From Methanobrevibacter sp. (GTDB lineage: Archaea; Methanobacteriota; Methanobacteria; Methanobacteriales; Methanobacteriaceae): a stretch of DNA of 64,000 nt. The notes beneath the pieces are model-generated. The model was not told the origin of the DNA, searched no databases, and saw only the letters and a program-made list of their open reading frames with translations. Positions 52,746 to 61,055 of this stretch are shown piece by piece. Positions within the stretch are counted from its first letter, which is position 1. Each line of letters opens with the position of its first letter. Location: contig NZ_SUTI01000001.1 of the NCBI RefSeq assembly GCF_015062985.1, forward strand, positions 17,890 to 81,889, given 5' to 3'. The position numbers were made by a program, and so were the translations under genes.

Positions 52746-53004
52746 ATTAATTGGGCATATAATCTGGAGAGATGTGTATGAAAAATCCTAATGTAGCTGT
52801 GCCGATTATGTTCTCTCTAGACTTATTTTTTTTACAACACATGATAATTTAAGGTTTTCACATAATTATTTTTTCTGTATGTAACTCTCATAATCTTCTT
52901 TTAGATTATTTTTTTCCGTTTGTAAGAAATATTAGACCTCATTAAGACAAATACTTTCAGAATTAATGTAAATATTAAATATAACTAATGTGTAACTTAT
53001 AATT

Positions 53005-53883
53005 ATGACAACGAATGATAAAATATCTGATTATATCACGTTTCCCAGAACCTTTGAAAACTATAGGTGGTACAAACCGATACTTGTTTTTATATTAACT
53101 TTCATAATAATGCTCATACTCAGTGCAGCAATTTTAGCGGTTTTTTACCTAATAGTCGGATTTGATTTTATAAGGTTAGTTTTCCAGGGAGGATATGAAG
53201 CATTCAACTCTCCTCTGGCGATACTCTTTGCCGATTTGATTATTATAGTATTTATTCCTTCATTATATCTTGCATCTAAGGTTGTTAAGGATAGGCCGTT
53301 TTCCTCTTATTCATCTTCACGCGGAGGATGGAATTTCAAACTCTATTTCAAGGCATTGGTAATTCCACTAATATTGTACATAATATATATGGCCGCAGAC
53401 ACTGCTATTAGAGGGCCGGAAGGCACATCTCATTTATCAATAGCATTTCTTGCTGTAATTTTGATTTCCATACCTCTTCAAAGTATTGCAGAAGAATACA
53501 TATTTCGTGGATTGATTATGCAGACATTGGGATCATGGTTTAAAATTCCTGTTTTGGCGATAGTTCTTCAAGCCATAATATTTGCAATGGGCCATGGATA
53601 TAACAGCATTGGACTTTTTGAAACATTGGTTTCAGGTCTTGGTTTCGGATTTTTTGCCTGGAAAACAAATGGTATAGAAGTAAGTTCTGCCCTTCACACT
53701 GCGAATAATTTTGCTGTTGGCTTATTTGTCATGCTTGGACTGCAGGCATCATCTTCCTCTCCGCAATTATCGGAAGTTGCCGTAGCAATCGTTTTTTTAA
53801 TAGTACTATACATCATAATGTATTATGTCGGCAAGAAAACTGATTGGTTTGGCGAAATCCCGGAAAACTCTCAAGATATATGA
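53005..53883 (+). CDS. CPBP family intramembrane metalloprotease
   Basis: A 292-aa, roughly eight-helix protein of the CAAX protease / bacteriocin-processing (Abi, CPBP) family. The catalytic motifs are present: AEEYIFRGLIMQTLG (EExxxR, about residues 165), IIFAMGHGYNS (FxxxH) and HTANNFA (HxxxN). Such proteins cleave prenylated or signal-type peptides, or give self-immunity to peptides. A TATA-like TAAATATTAAAT lies upstream. Adjacent to a second, divergent CPBP-like gene. Confidence 0.85.
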   Translation: MTTNDKISDYITFPRTFENYRWYKPILVFILTFIIMLILSAAILAVFYLIVGFDFIRLVFQGGYEAFNSPLAILFADLIIIVFIPSLYLASKVVKDRPFSSYSSSRGGWNFKLYFKALVIPLILYIIYMAADTAIRGPEGTSHLSIAFLAVILISIPLQSIAEEYIFRGLIMQTLGSWFKIPVLAIVLQAIIFAMGHGYNSIGLFETLVSGLGFGFFAWKTNGIEVSSALHTANNFAVGLFVMLGLQASSSSPQLSEVAVAIVFLIVLYIIMYYVGKKTDWFGEIPENSQDI

Positions 53884-53986
53884 TTATTCAATTATGAATA
53901 ATCTTTCTTTTTATTTAAAAAATCAATAATAGAATGGTTAAAAACAATTCAAAAATTATAAATATGTTCAAATATTATTTAATAAT

Positions 53987-54679
53987 ATGGTAGAAATAGA
54001 TTGGTTTAAATTTGAAGATAGGGATTATGACTTTCCGTTCTATAATAAGAATCCATACATTCCCAAATGGGGTTGGATTGTTTTATTCCTAGTATTTTTC
54101 ATCGGATTTTTTTTGTCAATATCTGATAAGGTTTATTTTGCAATATTGGGTTGCATAGTGTTTATTGTTCCAGTATTGTATTTTTTAAAATGGGATTATA
54201 AGGCAATATTAAGAATTCCATCCAGCAGAGACCTTCTTCTTGTAGTAGCTCTTTTTGTGGGATATATGATATATGCAATCGTCATTGGTGCAGTATTGGA
54301 CCAAGTTGGAATAGTCAGCAGCGGAACCGTTGATCCAGGATCCTTAGGGGTCATGACACTAATTACGTCTATATTTTCAGTACTGGGTGAAGAATTCATT
54401 AAATTCATTCCGTTCATGTTTTTCTTGAGAGTGATTTACAAATACTCAAATAACCGTAAATTATCTGTAATCATTTCCGTTGCTTTAGTAATGTTGATGT
54501 TTGCATCAATCCATGCGTATAATCCTATCATGTTCCTATTTGCCCTCTGCATACAGGGATTTGGTTCAATATTCGAGTTTTACGGATACATTAAGACTAA
54601 AAACATCATGGTTTCATACCTTTGTCATCTATTAACGGATGAGTTTATTTTCATAATCGCACTACTTGGATTTATCTAA
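53987..54679 (+). CDS. CPBP-like membrane protein (second)
   Basis: A 230-aa protein with about six helices. The sites are GEEFIKFIPF (EExxK instead of EExxxR), MFASIHAYNPI (FxxxH-like) and HLLTDEF (HxxxD), so it is a variant CPBP protease or a relative with altered active site. It begins 103 bp after the first CPBP gene, which is not an obvious duplicate at the sequence level. Membrane localised; substrate unknown. Confidence 0.65.
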   Translation: MVEIDWFKFEDRDYDFPFYNKNPYIPKWGWIVLFLVFFIGFFLSISDKVYFAILGCIVFIVPVLYFLKWDYKAILRIPSSRDLLLVVALFVGYMIYAIVIGAVLDQVGIVSSGTVDPGSLGVMTLITSIFSVLGEEFIKFIPFMFFLRVIYKYSNNRKLSVIISVALVMLMFASIHAYNPIMFLFALCIQGFGSIFEFYGYIKTKNIMVSYLCHLLTDEFIFIIALLGFI

Positions 54680-54755
54680 AAATATGGTATCGGCAAAGGA
54701 ATAGCATGTTAAAGTAATTCAATTCATATAACTGAAGTTTTGAAAAAAATAAAGA

Positions 54756-54783
54756 TGGGCCCGACGGGAATTGAACCCGCGAC
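54756..54783 (-). tRNA. 28-nt tRNA 3' end (T-arm and acceptor strand), likely att-type remnant
   Basis: Read on the minus strand it shows the T-stem GCGGG, T-loop TTCAATT, its partner CCCGT, then CGGGCCC and discriminator A: the 3' end of a tRNA with acceptor 5' strand GGGCCCG (Ile-, Pro- or Arg-like). No D-arm or anticodon arm follows; a GGGCC on the same strand 40 nt further is the only other tRNA-like piece. Such fragments are typical of recombination into tRNA genes by tyrosine integrases; one lies at 59854. Confidence 0.7.
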
Positions 54784-55007
54784 AAAATAAAGTTAATAGA
54801 AATGCAACAACGGCCCAATCAGAATGAAGAAAGTTATAAAAGATTTAAGATTGTTGGGCCTACAATCAAATATATGCTTTGTCACCACAAAACAATAATT
54901 AACATTGACAGTCGTAGATATGCAGAAAGCGATATGTGGAAAAGAATTGGAACAATTGATTCATGTATGAGTTCTAACAACAATTAAGTTAGAGTTTTAA
55001 ATAATAT

Positions 55008-55355
55008 TTAATGTTTAGAGGTATCTTGTAACTCCTGAAATTTATTTTCTACTTCTTTGACTGTATTAAGATTGAACAACCTTTTAAGAAACGCTGTTTG
55101 GTCAAATTGCATTTGGTCATGTTTATAACATTGAAAAATATGTTTGGATACCTTTGCACTTGCATTATGATCATCATGAAATGGACATAAAAACATATCA
55201 TAACCTTTTTTAGGATATGTATACGTAGGTTCGGTTCTTAAGGCCAATTTAAACAATTTTCTCATATCCATAAAATTATGGTTGTTAGTGGTTGAATCAA
55301 CTGTAAAATTGGTTAAAACATTTATTTTTGAAAAATAATAATTTTCATCTTTCAA
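55008..55355 (-). CDS. CHC2-like zinc-finger protein (DnaG-type primase finger)
   Basis: A 115-aa product if it starts at the only ATG (55355). Residues ~58-85 read FLCPFHDDHNASAKVSK then IFQCYKHDQ, the CPFH...C..H pattern of the DnaG CHC2 zinc ribbon, with the last Cys-x2-Cys replaced by Cys-x2-His. Bacterial-type primase fingers are unusual in archaea outside viruses or plasmids. The frame stays open upstream to 55511 across the whole 37-nt repeat without any ATG, so a 5'-truncated larger gene is possible. No primase catalytic domain follows. Confidence 0.5.
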   Translation of the reverse strand: MKDENYYFSKINVLTNFTVDSTTNNHNFMDMRKLFKLALRTEPTYTYPKKGYDMFLCPFHDDHNASAKVSKHIFQCYKHDQMQFDQTAFLKRLFNLNTVKEVENKFQELQDTSKH

Positions 55356-55459
55356 TATATTTAAACCATCAAAATCATTAATTTTATCTTTAATCGTATT
55401 GATAAAATTAACATAAATTCCCTTTCCAGAGTTTAAGTAACATTTTTTTCCGACATAAG

Positions 55460-55496
55460 GTTTTGAATATTTCGACTGAAAACATTCAGTTAAAAC
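55460..55496 (+). repeat. 37-nt CRISPR-like repeat, consensus copy next to cas1
   Basis: Identical in all 37 positions to the copy at 52709-52745 (GTTTTGAATATTTCG...). It lies 196 bp beyond the 3' end of cas1, on the opposite strand, and is the nearest repeat to the cas genes. Only this one repeat is present here; no array. It is read through in frame by the ORF of the CHC2-like gene. Confidence 0.85.
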
Positions 55497-55560
55497 ACTA
55501 CTAAATTTTCCTTAAAACATTTATTTAATTAGTTTATATTTCTTCTTTTAAAAATGTTAT

Positions 55561-55697
55561 GAGGACATCATTTTCGCACCGGTTTTTTATGGGAGGTTTC
55601 CTCAAAACCATAGCAATTAACAAGTAGATTAACCGTTATTTTTCTTGATTTTGAGGAGATGATTTTTCCACCCAAAAACACCCTAGGTTTCCTCACC
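55561..55697. repeat. Imperfect direct repeat between cas1 and the solo repeat
   Basis: Two similar segments at 55561-55603 and 55653-55697 both start GAGGAxATxATTTT and end GGTTTCCTCA, each bounded by GAGGA/TCCTC inverted ends. The second one overlaps the cas1 stop codon (55693-55695), so this is a partial duplication of the cas1 3' end, or a distinct repeat type. It lies where a CRISPR leader might be expected. Confidence 0.4.
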
Positions 55698-56688
55698 ACC
55701 TAAGATAAAATCCTTCAAATTTTTCACCTTTTAAGAGCACATCAACTAAATCTTCGCTTTGCTTTCCAATCAAATCAAAGTAACTTAGAGTTTCATCATT
55801 GTAGGTTATTGTTGAGTAAATTTTGCCTAAAATCTTTTCTATAATCAATTTTCTGGCTTCCAATTTTATAGTATTGTTTCGCTTATCCAAATCATCAACA
55901 GTAACTTGTTTTCTATTAATCAATCCAATGGCAGTTTTATCTACAATCTGTTGTCTGAAGGGTTCTATCAAATCAAATGTTAAACTGGTGCGGCCTTCCA
56001 TATCAAAATGCAAAAATCCGCAGTATGGATCCAAACCATTGACTAGTATGCTTTTGGTAATTTCACTTGCAAGAATTGCATAACCGTAATTAAGCATTGA
56101 ATTCAGCAAATCCGTTGGCTTTTTTGTTCTTGATAGAAAACCAATTTCTGGAGGAATGAAGTATTTAACGCTACTCCAGTATTCATTTGAAGCCTTCCCT
56201 TCCAATCCCATTATTTTCATTCTTACTTCTTCATTATCTCCTCTCAATTTCAACTCTTCAAGCTGACTGATACATTCATCAATCTTCGACCTATGATTAT
56301 AAACTCTTTTCAGTTGTTTTGATTTATTTAGAGTTGTCAATGTTGCCTTTTGGTTTTTCATTTTTGATTTTATCAGTTCTTTTGATATTATAAGACCCAT
56401 TTTATTTTCGCTTAATTTATACTGCTCTTTTTTTAGCTTCACATTTCGCCAATCAGGAGATTCAAGTGTATATGTTAGTTCTCCTCTTGGGTTGATGGCT
56501 ATCAATTTGATATTGTTTAGAGCCATTAAATTCAGTGCATCAAAGGTAACATAACCTTTTCCAATAACAGTAATGTCACTAATTTCACTTGCCTTAATCG
56601 AATCTATTGTCTCATCTTTTTCATGTATGACAATCTGGTTATCTTTTTTATGTATGGATTTGCTGTATCCGTCAATGACTAATTTCAT
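55693..56688 (-). CDS. cas1: CRISPR-associated endonuclease Cas1
   Basis: A 331-aa Cas1, the catalytic subunit of the spacer-integration complex. GLEGKASNEYW (Glu at about 163), GFLHFDMEGRTSL (His 227) and FDLIEPFRQQIVD (Asp about 239) are the metal-binding residues. The N-terminal beta domain (ITVIGKGYVTFDALNLMAL) and length fit type I Cas1. It appears complete with no frameshift. Cas2 precedes it by 1 nt on the same strand. No cas3, cascade, cas9 or cas10 gene lies in the window, so only the adaptation pair is present. Confidence 0.92.
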   Translation of the reverse strand: MKLVIDGYSKSIHKKDNQIVIHEKDETIDSIKASEISDITVIGKGYVTFDALNLMALNNIKLIAINPRGELTYTLESPDWRNVKLKKEQYKLSENKMGLIISKELIKSKMKNQKATLTTLNKSKQLKRVYNHRSKIDECISQLEELKLRGDNEEVRMKIMGLEGKASNEYWSSVKYFIPPEIGFLSRTKKPTDLLNSMLNYGYAILASEITKSILVNGLDPYCGFLHFDMEGRTSLTFDLIEPFRQQIVDKTAIGLINRKQVTVDDLDKRNNTIKLEARKLIIEKILGKIYSTITYNDETLSYFDLIGKQSEDLVDVLLKGEKFEGFYLRW

Positions 56689-56689
56689 A

Positions 56690-56965
56690 TCAATACACCC
56701 TGAACAAGTCGTTTTTGAATTTTATTTCACGTCCAATACTGCCCTTCCTTGAAAAGCAGTTTTTACATATTGGAAATATCAAAAGACTGTCATTTGGCCT
56801 GATGATTTCATTGATGTTATTCTGCAATTGCTCACGTTCATAATTTTCCAATTCGCCCACATATAATGTAGCTTGAACCTTTCTAAGTCCGAAATGCTGA
56901 AGTACCTTTTCTATATTTTCCTGATTGCCTTTAAATTTACAATCGAAATTTGCTATAATATACAT
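56690..56965 (-). CDS. cas2: CRISPR-associated endoribonuclease/integrase subunit Cas2
   Basis: A 91-aa Cas2, structural partner of Cas1 in spacer acquisition. MYIIANFDCKFKG has the N-terminal Asp (residue 8) and QHFGLRKVQATLYVGEL the second strand and helix typical of the family; the C-terminus IFPICKNCFSRKGS has two cysteines that are less common. Order cas2-cas1 is the reverse of the usual cas1-cas2. Both genes are intact and closely packed. Confidence 0.85.
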   Translation of the reverse strand: MYIIANFDCKFKGNQENIEKVLQHFGLRKVQATLYVGELENYEREQLQNNINEIIRPNDSLLIFPICKNCFSRKGSIGREIKFKNDLFRVY

Positions 56966-57162
56966 GAAATAAGTTATCTATTATAAAATACATCAAATTA
57001 ATTCATTTAAGTTTTAAAGTTATTTAACTCATTTTTTTAAAATTTAAGATGTGATTGAGCAATTACATACAAAAAAATTTATAAATTATAGTACTTAATA
57101 GACATATGTCATCTTCAATTGTTATTGAAGCAAAATAAGATTTAAGAAGGTGATTTGCATAA

Positions 57163-57243
57163 GTGAATCTAGATTTTATCTGTATTGATGCAATTACGCA
57201 TACTCTGACACCTAAGACAATCACCAATTATTATTTTATTTAA
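57163..57243 (+). pseudogene. Truncated N-terminus of an unknown gene
   Basis: A complete-looking start (TATA-like TTTATAAATTATA at about 57078, AAGAAGGTGA at 57144-57153, GTG at 57163) leads into only 26 codons, reading NLDFICIDAITHTLTPKT, before a TAA that overlaps the convergent DUF4013 gene. A full promoter and ribosome site with so short a product suggests a truncated gene, possibly an insertion-sequence transposase, but the family is not recognised. Confidence 0.3.
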
Positions 57244-58036
57244 GTTTATAATATTTCCCGGATTCAATTTTCTTCAAATCTCTTAAATCTGCATTATCAT
57301 AACCCTGAACAATATTTGAATATAGCAATCCAAGTGAATAATTGGCTATACTTTCGAGTGTCGGAATGAGGATACAGATATAAATCAATAATCCTACATA
57401 AGGAATTGCAAGCACAAATGATGAGGCAAAAGTAACGACATTCAACAGTATTGCCATTATGATTAACCATTTTATTATGTTGACAATTCCTATTCTTCTG
57501 ATGTCCTCTATTACTTTGTTGATCTTTAAAGCTTCCTCTAAACTATTGAAATAAGCCAATCTTGCTTTTGCAAAGAACAATAAGCATTCAAATATGATGT
57601 ATACAATTAAGATTAACAACAGCAACAGTCCGAAAATTGCAAAAAACTCATTAATTCTAAAGTTATAAATCAAATCTCTACTTATAGGACCTAAAGTTTT
57701 TAAAGAAATCAAAAATACCAAAACTGGAATAATCATGTAGACAATCCTTAAAGATAACACTCTAATGGAATCATATATGTTATTCACCAAATTGAAAGAT
57801 GGCATCATTGCTGATTGACTTGATCCAAGCTTAACGATAGACAAGAAATATCCTGGCACAAGCAATATAAATAAAAAGAATGCAATTACTCCAATTGCTA
57901 CTACATAGTCATTATTTGATATCATGCCAATAGGAATGATGGCAATCAAAATAAAAAATAAGAATAATATTGGCAACTTTTTAATATTTCTAAATGGATA
58001 TTTGAAGGAATTTTTAACTAATTTTGTTAAATCCAT
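57236..58036 (-). CDS. DUF4013 domain membrane protein
   Basis: A 266-aa protein with five to six hydrophobic helices and the pattern of the DUF4013 family common in Methanobacteriales: a short N-terminal segment (KNSFKYPFRNIKKLPILF), helices, then ALKINKVIEDIRRIG and GLLIYICILIPTLESIANYSLGLLYS. Function unknown, probably cell-membrane. ATG at 58036 has GGGG about 11 nt before it. Its tail overlaps the truncated gene fragment on the other strand. Confidence 0.7.
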   Translation of the reverse strand: MDLTKLVKNSFKYPFRNIKKLPILFLFFILIAIIPIGMISNNDYVVAIGVIAFFLFILLVPGYFLSIVKLGSSQSAMMPSFNLVNNIYDSIRVLSLRIVYMIIPVLVFLISLKTLGPISRDLIYNFRINEFFAIFGLLLLLILIVYIIFECLLFFAKARLAYFNSLEEALKINKVIEDIRRIGIVNIIKWLIIMAILLNVVTFASSFVLAIPYVGLLIYICILIPTLESIANYSLGLLYSNIVQGYDNADLRDLKKIESGKYYKLK

Positions 58037-58107
58037 GATAAAACTCCCCTGAATACGATGATGATTTTTTTGATTAAATTTTTCGTTCTTGAGTGATTTG
58101 AATTATG

Positions 58108-58144
58108 CATTGGAATATTGTATTTGAAAACATTCAATAAATTC
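58108..58144 (+). repeat. Strongly decayed 37-nt repeat (doubtful)
   Basis: Ungapped match of 25 of 37 positions with the consensus repeat, including GAATATT and TGAAAACATTCA. Given the AT-rich setting I only call it likely. A further partial match sharing the 13-mer AAAACATTCAGTT lies at 58221-58233. Confidence 0.35.
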
Positions 58145-58413
58145 TATTGAAGTTTTTCATTTTTCTTATTTAAAAACTTTTTGAAAATCAGCTCATGAGA
58201 ATGTGGATATGTTACTATCAAAAACATTCAGTTCAAGGGTAAAACTTCAATAATTCTTCTTTATAAAACAAGTTAAGATTATGTACTTTGTTTTAATGAA
58301 AACAATTTTATGAAGCTAGAACAATATTTTAAAGCATTTACTCTATTTAATCAGCGTATTAATCTAAAACAAACATTAGAATTTCTAAGGGTAATGTTAG
58401 ACAATTGAAACCT

Positions 58414-59304
58414 TCAGATAATTTTTTCCATGACAAGAAAGTTAAATAATGCGCCAATACATCCGGCCGCATTTCCAAAACAGCATTTTTCAATTGCAGG
58501 TTCGTTTATTGCTTCTCCTGATTTGACTGTAATGAATTCCTGAAGGCTTTCCCGTATCTTGTCTATCAATGCATCCTGAGCTGAGATTCCGCCTCCGATG
58601 CAGAACTTTTCCACATCCAATATGGACTGTATATTGACGATTCCGGCAGCAATTGTCCTTGAATACTCCTTCAATGCTTTTTGTACTGCCAAATCGCTGT
58701 TTTGATACTTTTCAAAAAAATCATAACTGTCGATGCATTTATCACTGCCGTAATATCTAATCAGGTTTTTATGGCCTCCTATTTTGCCGAAGCGCTCTTC
58801 ATTGTTGGGATTCTCAAGGCGGCTCAGCATGCTTGAAAATTCCCCCGAAGATCCGAATGATCCGCGATAGAGCTTTCCTTCAAGTATTATCCCGCCGGCT
58901 ATTTCTGTGCCAAGTCCAATATATACGCCGTTTTTCACATCAGACAGGTTGCCTTTCCAAAATTCTGCCAATGCTCCGCATTTGCCGTCATTTTCAATCC
59001 ATACTGGTTTGGAATATTTCTCTTCAAGTATTGATTTCAAGGACAAATCATCTATCCACTTGAATGCTCCTGCAGTATGTGCAATGCCCTTTTCGGCATT
59101 GATTTTACCTGGAAATGAGAGTGCAATGCCGTCAATATCATTAACGTTGGGAGCAATTATCTCATCCAATGAATTGAAGAGTTCTCCCTTATCTCTATTT
59201 GTTTTAATTAAATTGATTTTGTTGATTTTAGCGGTCTTGTCGGTCAGGAGGTATTTTATTGCTGTTCCTCCCACATCTATCGCCAGGTATCTTTCATTGC
59301 ACAT
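58414..59304 (-). CDS. ROK family sugar kinase
   Basis: A 296-aa kinase of the ROK group. YLAIDVGGTAIKYLLTD (residues 6-22) is the ATP-binding phosphate-1 motif, WIENDGKCGALAEFWKG includes the Asp (catalytic base, about residue 105), and GVYIGLGTEIAGGIILEGKLYRGSFG plus FCIGGGISAQDALI the ATP motifs. The zinc motif CxCGxxGCxE of repressor-type ROKs is absent. Probably phosphorylates glucose, N-acetylmannosamine or a related sugar; unusual in a hydrogenotrophic methanogen. Starts at 59304, no clear ribosome binding site; single gene in an accessory region. Confidence 0.8.
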   Translation of the reverse strand: MCNERYLAIDVGGTAIKYLLTDKTAKINKINLIKTNRDKGELFNSLDEIIAPNVNDIDGIALSFPGKINAEKGIAHTAGAFKWIDDLSLKSILEEKYSKPVWIENDGKCGALAEFWKGNLSDVKNGVYIGLGTEIAGGIILEGKLYRGSFGSSGEFSSMLSRLENPNNEERFGKIGGHKNLIRYYGSDKCIDSYDFFEKYQNSDLAVQKALKEYSRTIAAGIVNIQSILDVEKFCIGGGISAQDALIDKIRESLQEFITVKSGEAINEPAIEKCCFGNAAGCIGALFNFLVMEKII

Positions 59305-59853
59305 AACTAATCATCTAATAATGTTTTTCTAATTTAACAGAAGTATCCTTTTTAATGATACCGATAATATTAATAACAGGAATGAAAAGAGTTCTCCTTA
59401 TAATTACTAAATAAAATTATGTTTATTGTGGTTAATAACATATTGTAAATAGTCAGACCCATTTGTCATAGGTTTATAAATTATATTTTTATTAAAATTT
59501 AACCCACTGATATTGCAGCGAAATTTTTCATGACATTATCTAATTATTATGGTGTGACGAAATGTCACAGGTTCAAATTAAAATTTCTTGGCAAATAATT
59601 TTATTAATACTTTTTCATCATATTTTTATTACAAATCCAAAAATTGAAGAAATCACCATTTTGAAACCACTTGATGTATATGTGTTACATCACTTTCAAC
59701 ATTTCTCTACAAACTCCCAAATTATCCAAATTTAATATATAAAGAGAACGTATATTTTATGTAATAATATTCAGTAATAAAGAAAAGATACGAAGTCTTT
59801 ATATACTAAAAAAATCAATAGTAAAACAAGGGTTAGGTATAAAAATTTAGGGG
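59305..59853. other. 549-bp spacer upstream of the recombinase
   Basis: No gene found. AT-rich, with a perfect TGTGAC-GAAAT-GTCACA inverted repeat (59553-59569) and TATA-like TATATAAAGA near 59735-59745. No second tRNA-like or att-like repeat was seen. Confidence 0.5.
59553..59569. promoter_or_regulatory. Inverted repeat TGTGAC / GTCACA
   Basis: Perfect 6-bp arms around GAAAT, 285 bp before the recombinase start. Either an operator or a short RNA hairpin; the loop of five and T/A flanks do not decide. Confidence 0.3.
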
Positions 59854-60948
59854 ATGAAAAAGCTTATGATTGAGGTTGATGAGCTAACAGACTACCTAGA
59901 TGAATACTTAGAAGAAAAACAAGAGGTAAAAAACTTAACTGAGGAAACAGTAAAAAAACAGACATTCAATATATCCAAATTCATAGAATATCTTGAAAAT
60001 GAAGGAGTTGACGAATTAAACAGTGGAAATGTCAAAAAGCAGCTTAGGCATTATCGTAGACACTGCCTGAAGCAGCGCGGAAACAAAAGGACTACCGTAA
60101 AGACATACATGATGAACATTTTGGAATTCATAAACTCTGAAGATGTCCAAGAGGAAATCAACCATGAACCAATTAAAATGAAGGATATCATTGAAGTTAA
60201 AGCTGAAGATCCGGAAACTGCCAAAAAAAGAATAGAAAAAATCAGTTTAACAAGACCGCAGGCAGCATTTTTCCTTGATACAATAGAACAAAGCGGCAAT
60301 ATAAGGGATTACGCAATCTGCAGGACTTTCATAGATTCTGGAATGAGGCTGAAAGAACTAGTTCTCTTAAATAAAAGTGATATTCAAGTTCCTTTGGATG
60401 AAAAAGGATTTTATATATTGCCTGATGATTCTAATGATTTTATAGATGTATATCTGCGTGCAGAAACTACCAAAGGTGAATTGAAAGATCGTACAACATT
60501 CATTACCTATGATACACTTGTCAGCTTAAACGATATGATGATGGATCGCATCACAAAACTTAGAAAAAACACCAATGACATTTACAGACCTGTCATTCAA
60601 CGTAACAAGGCTGCAGAAGAGGTTACACGTGAAGAACTATTTACCAACATTAAAGGCAATCGTATAGGAAAACGTGGAGTTCAGGATATCATTAAAAAGC
60701 ATGCACGTGAATGTGATGAGAGAATCGAGGCTGAAGGAATTGATTGTCCTGTAAATTATGGTAAAAATGTCAGTGTGCATATCCTCAGACACACGGCTTT
60801 AAGCCATTACGCAGAAATTTTGACCGTTGCTGAGGTTCAAACCATTGCCGGACATTCCAACAGTCAAACAACTGATAAATATATCCACGTTGATAAAGAA
60901 CAAATGAAACAAAAATTGAAATCAAATAATATGAAATTTAGTTTTTAA
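59854..60948 (+). CDS. Tyrosine recombinase / integrase (XerC/D-like)
   Basis: A 364-aa site-specific recombinase. An N-terminal core-binding domain (~1-100, YLEEKQEVKNLTEET) precedes the catalytic domain (~130-364) with the full pentad: Arg165 in SGMRLKEL, Lys207 in TTKGELK, His309-x2-Arg312 in VHILRHT, His334 in GHSNSQTT and the nucleophile Tyr343 in KYIHV. It could serve an integrated element, fitting the tRNA fragment at 54756, or chromosome dimer resolution. The start could be ATG 59854 or 59866, since GGGG lies directly before the first. Confidence 0.85.
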   Translation: MKKLMIEVDELTDYLDEYLEEKQEVKNLTEETVKKQTFNISKFIEYLENEGVDELNSGNVKKQLRHYRRHCLKQRGNKRTTVKTYMMNILEFINSEDVQEEINHEPIKMKDIIEVKAEDPETAKKRIEKISLTRPQAAFFLDTIEQSGNIRDYAICRTFIDSGMRLKELVLLNKSDIQVPLDEKGFYILPDDSNDFIDVYLRAETTKGELKDRTTFITYDTLVSLNDMMMDRITKLRKNTNDIYRPVIQRNKAAEEVTREELFTNIKGNRIGKRGVQDIIKKHARECDERIEAEGIDCPVNYGKNVSVHILRHTALSHYAEILTVAEVQTIAGHSNSQTTDKYIHVDKEQMKQKLKSNNMKFSF

Positions 60949-61055
60949 ATTTCATATATCCCTTTTTTTTAATGCCCCATTTTTGAATTAGAATAATTTT
61001 AAATAGTATTTATTTAAATATATATTAATAACAAATTAAGATACATTGGAAAATT

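Noticed and set aside
54756..54841. Complete tRNA gene on the minus strand
   Set aside because: Only the T-arm, acceptor 3' strand and a distant GGGCC are present; there is no D-arm or anticodon arm, so it is a fragment.
54802..54987. 61-aa frame starting MQQRPNQNEESYKRF
   Set aside because: No ribosome site or promoter, unconvincing composition, and the frame begins immediately beside the tRNA fragment; treated as chance.
58221..58233. Another CRISPR-like repeat copy
   Set aside because: Only a 13-nt stretch matches and the flanks do not; reported only as a side note.
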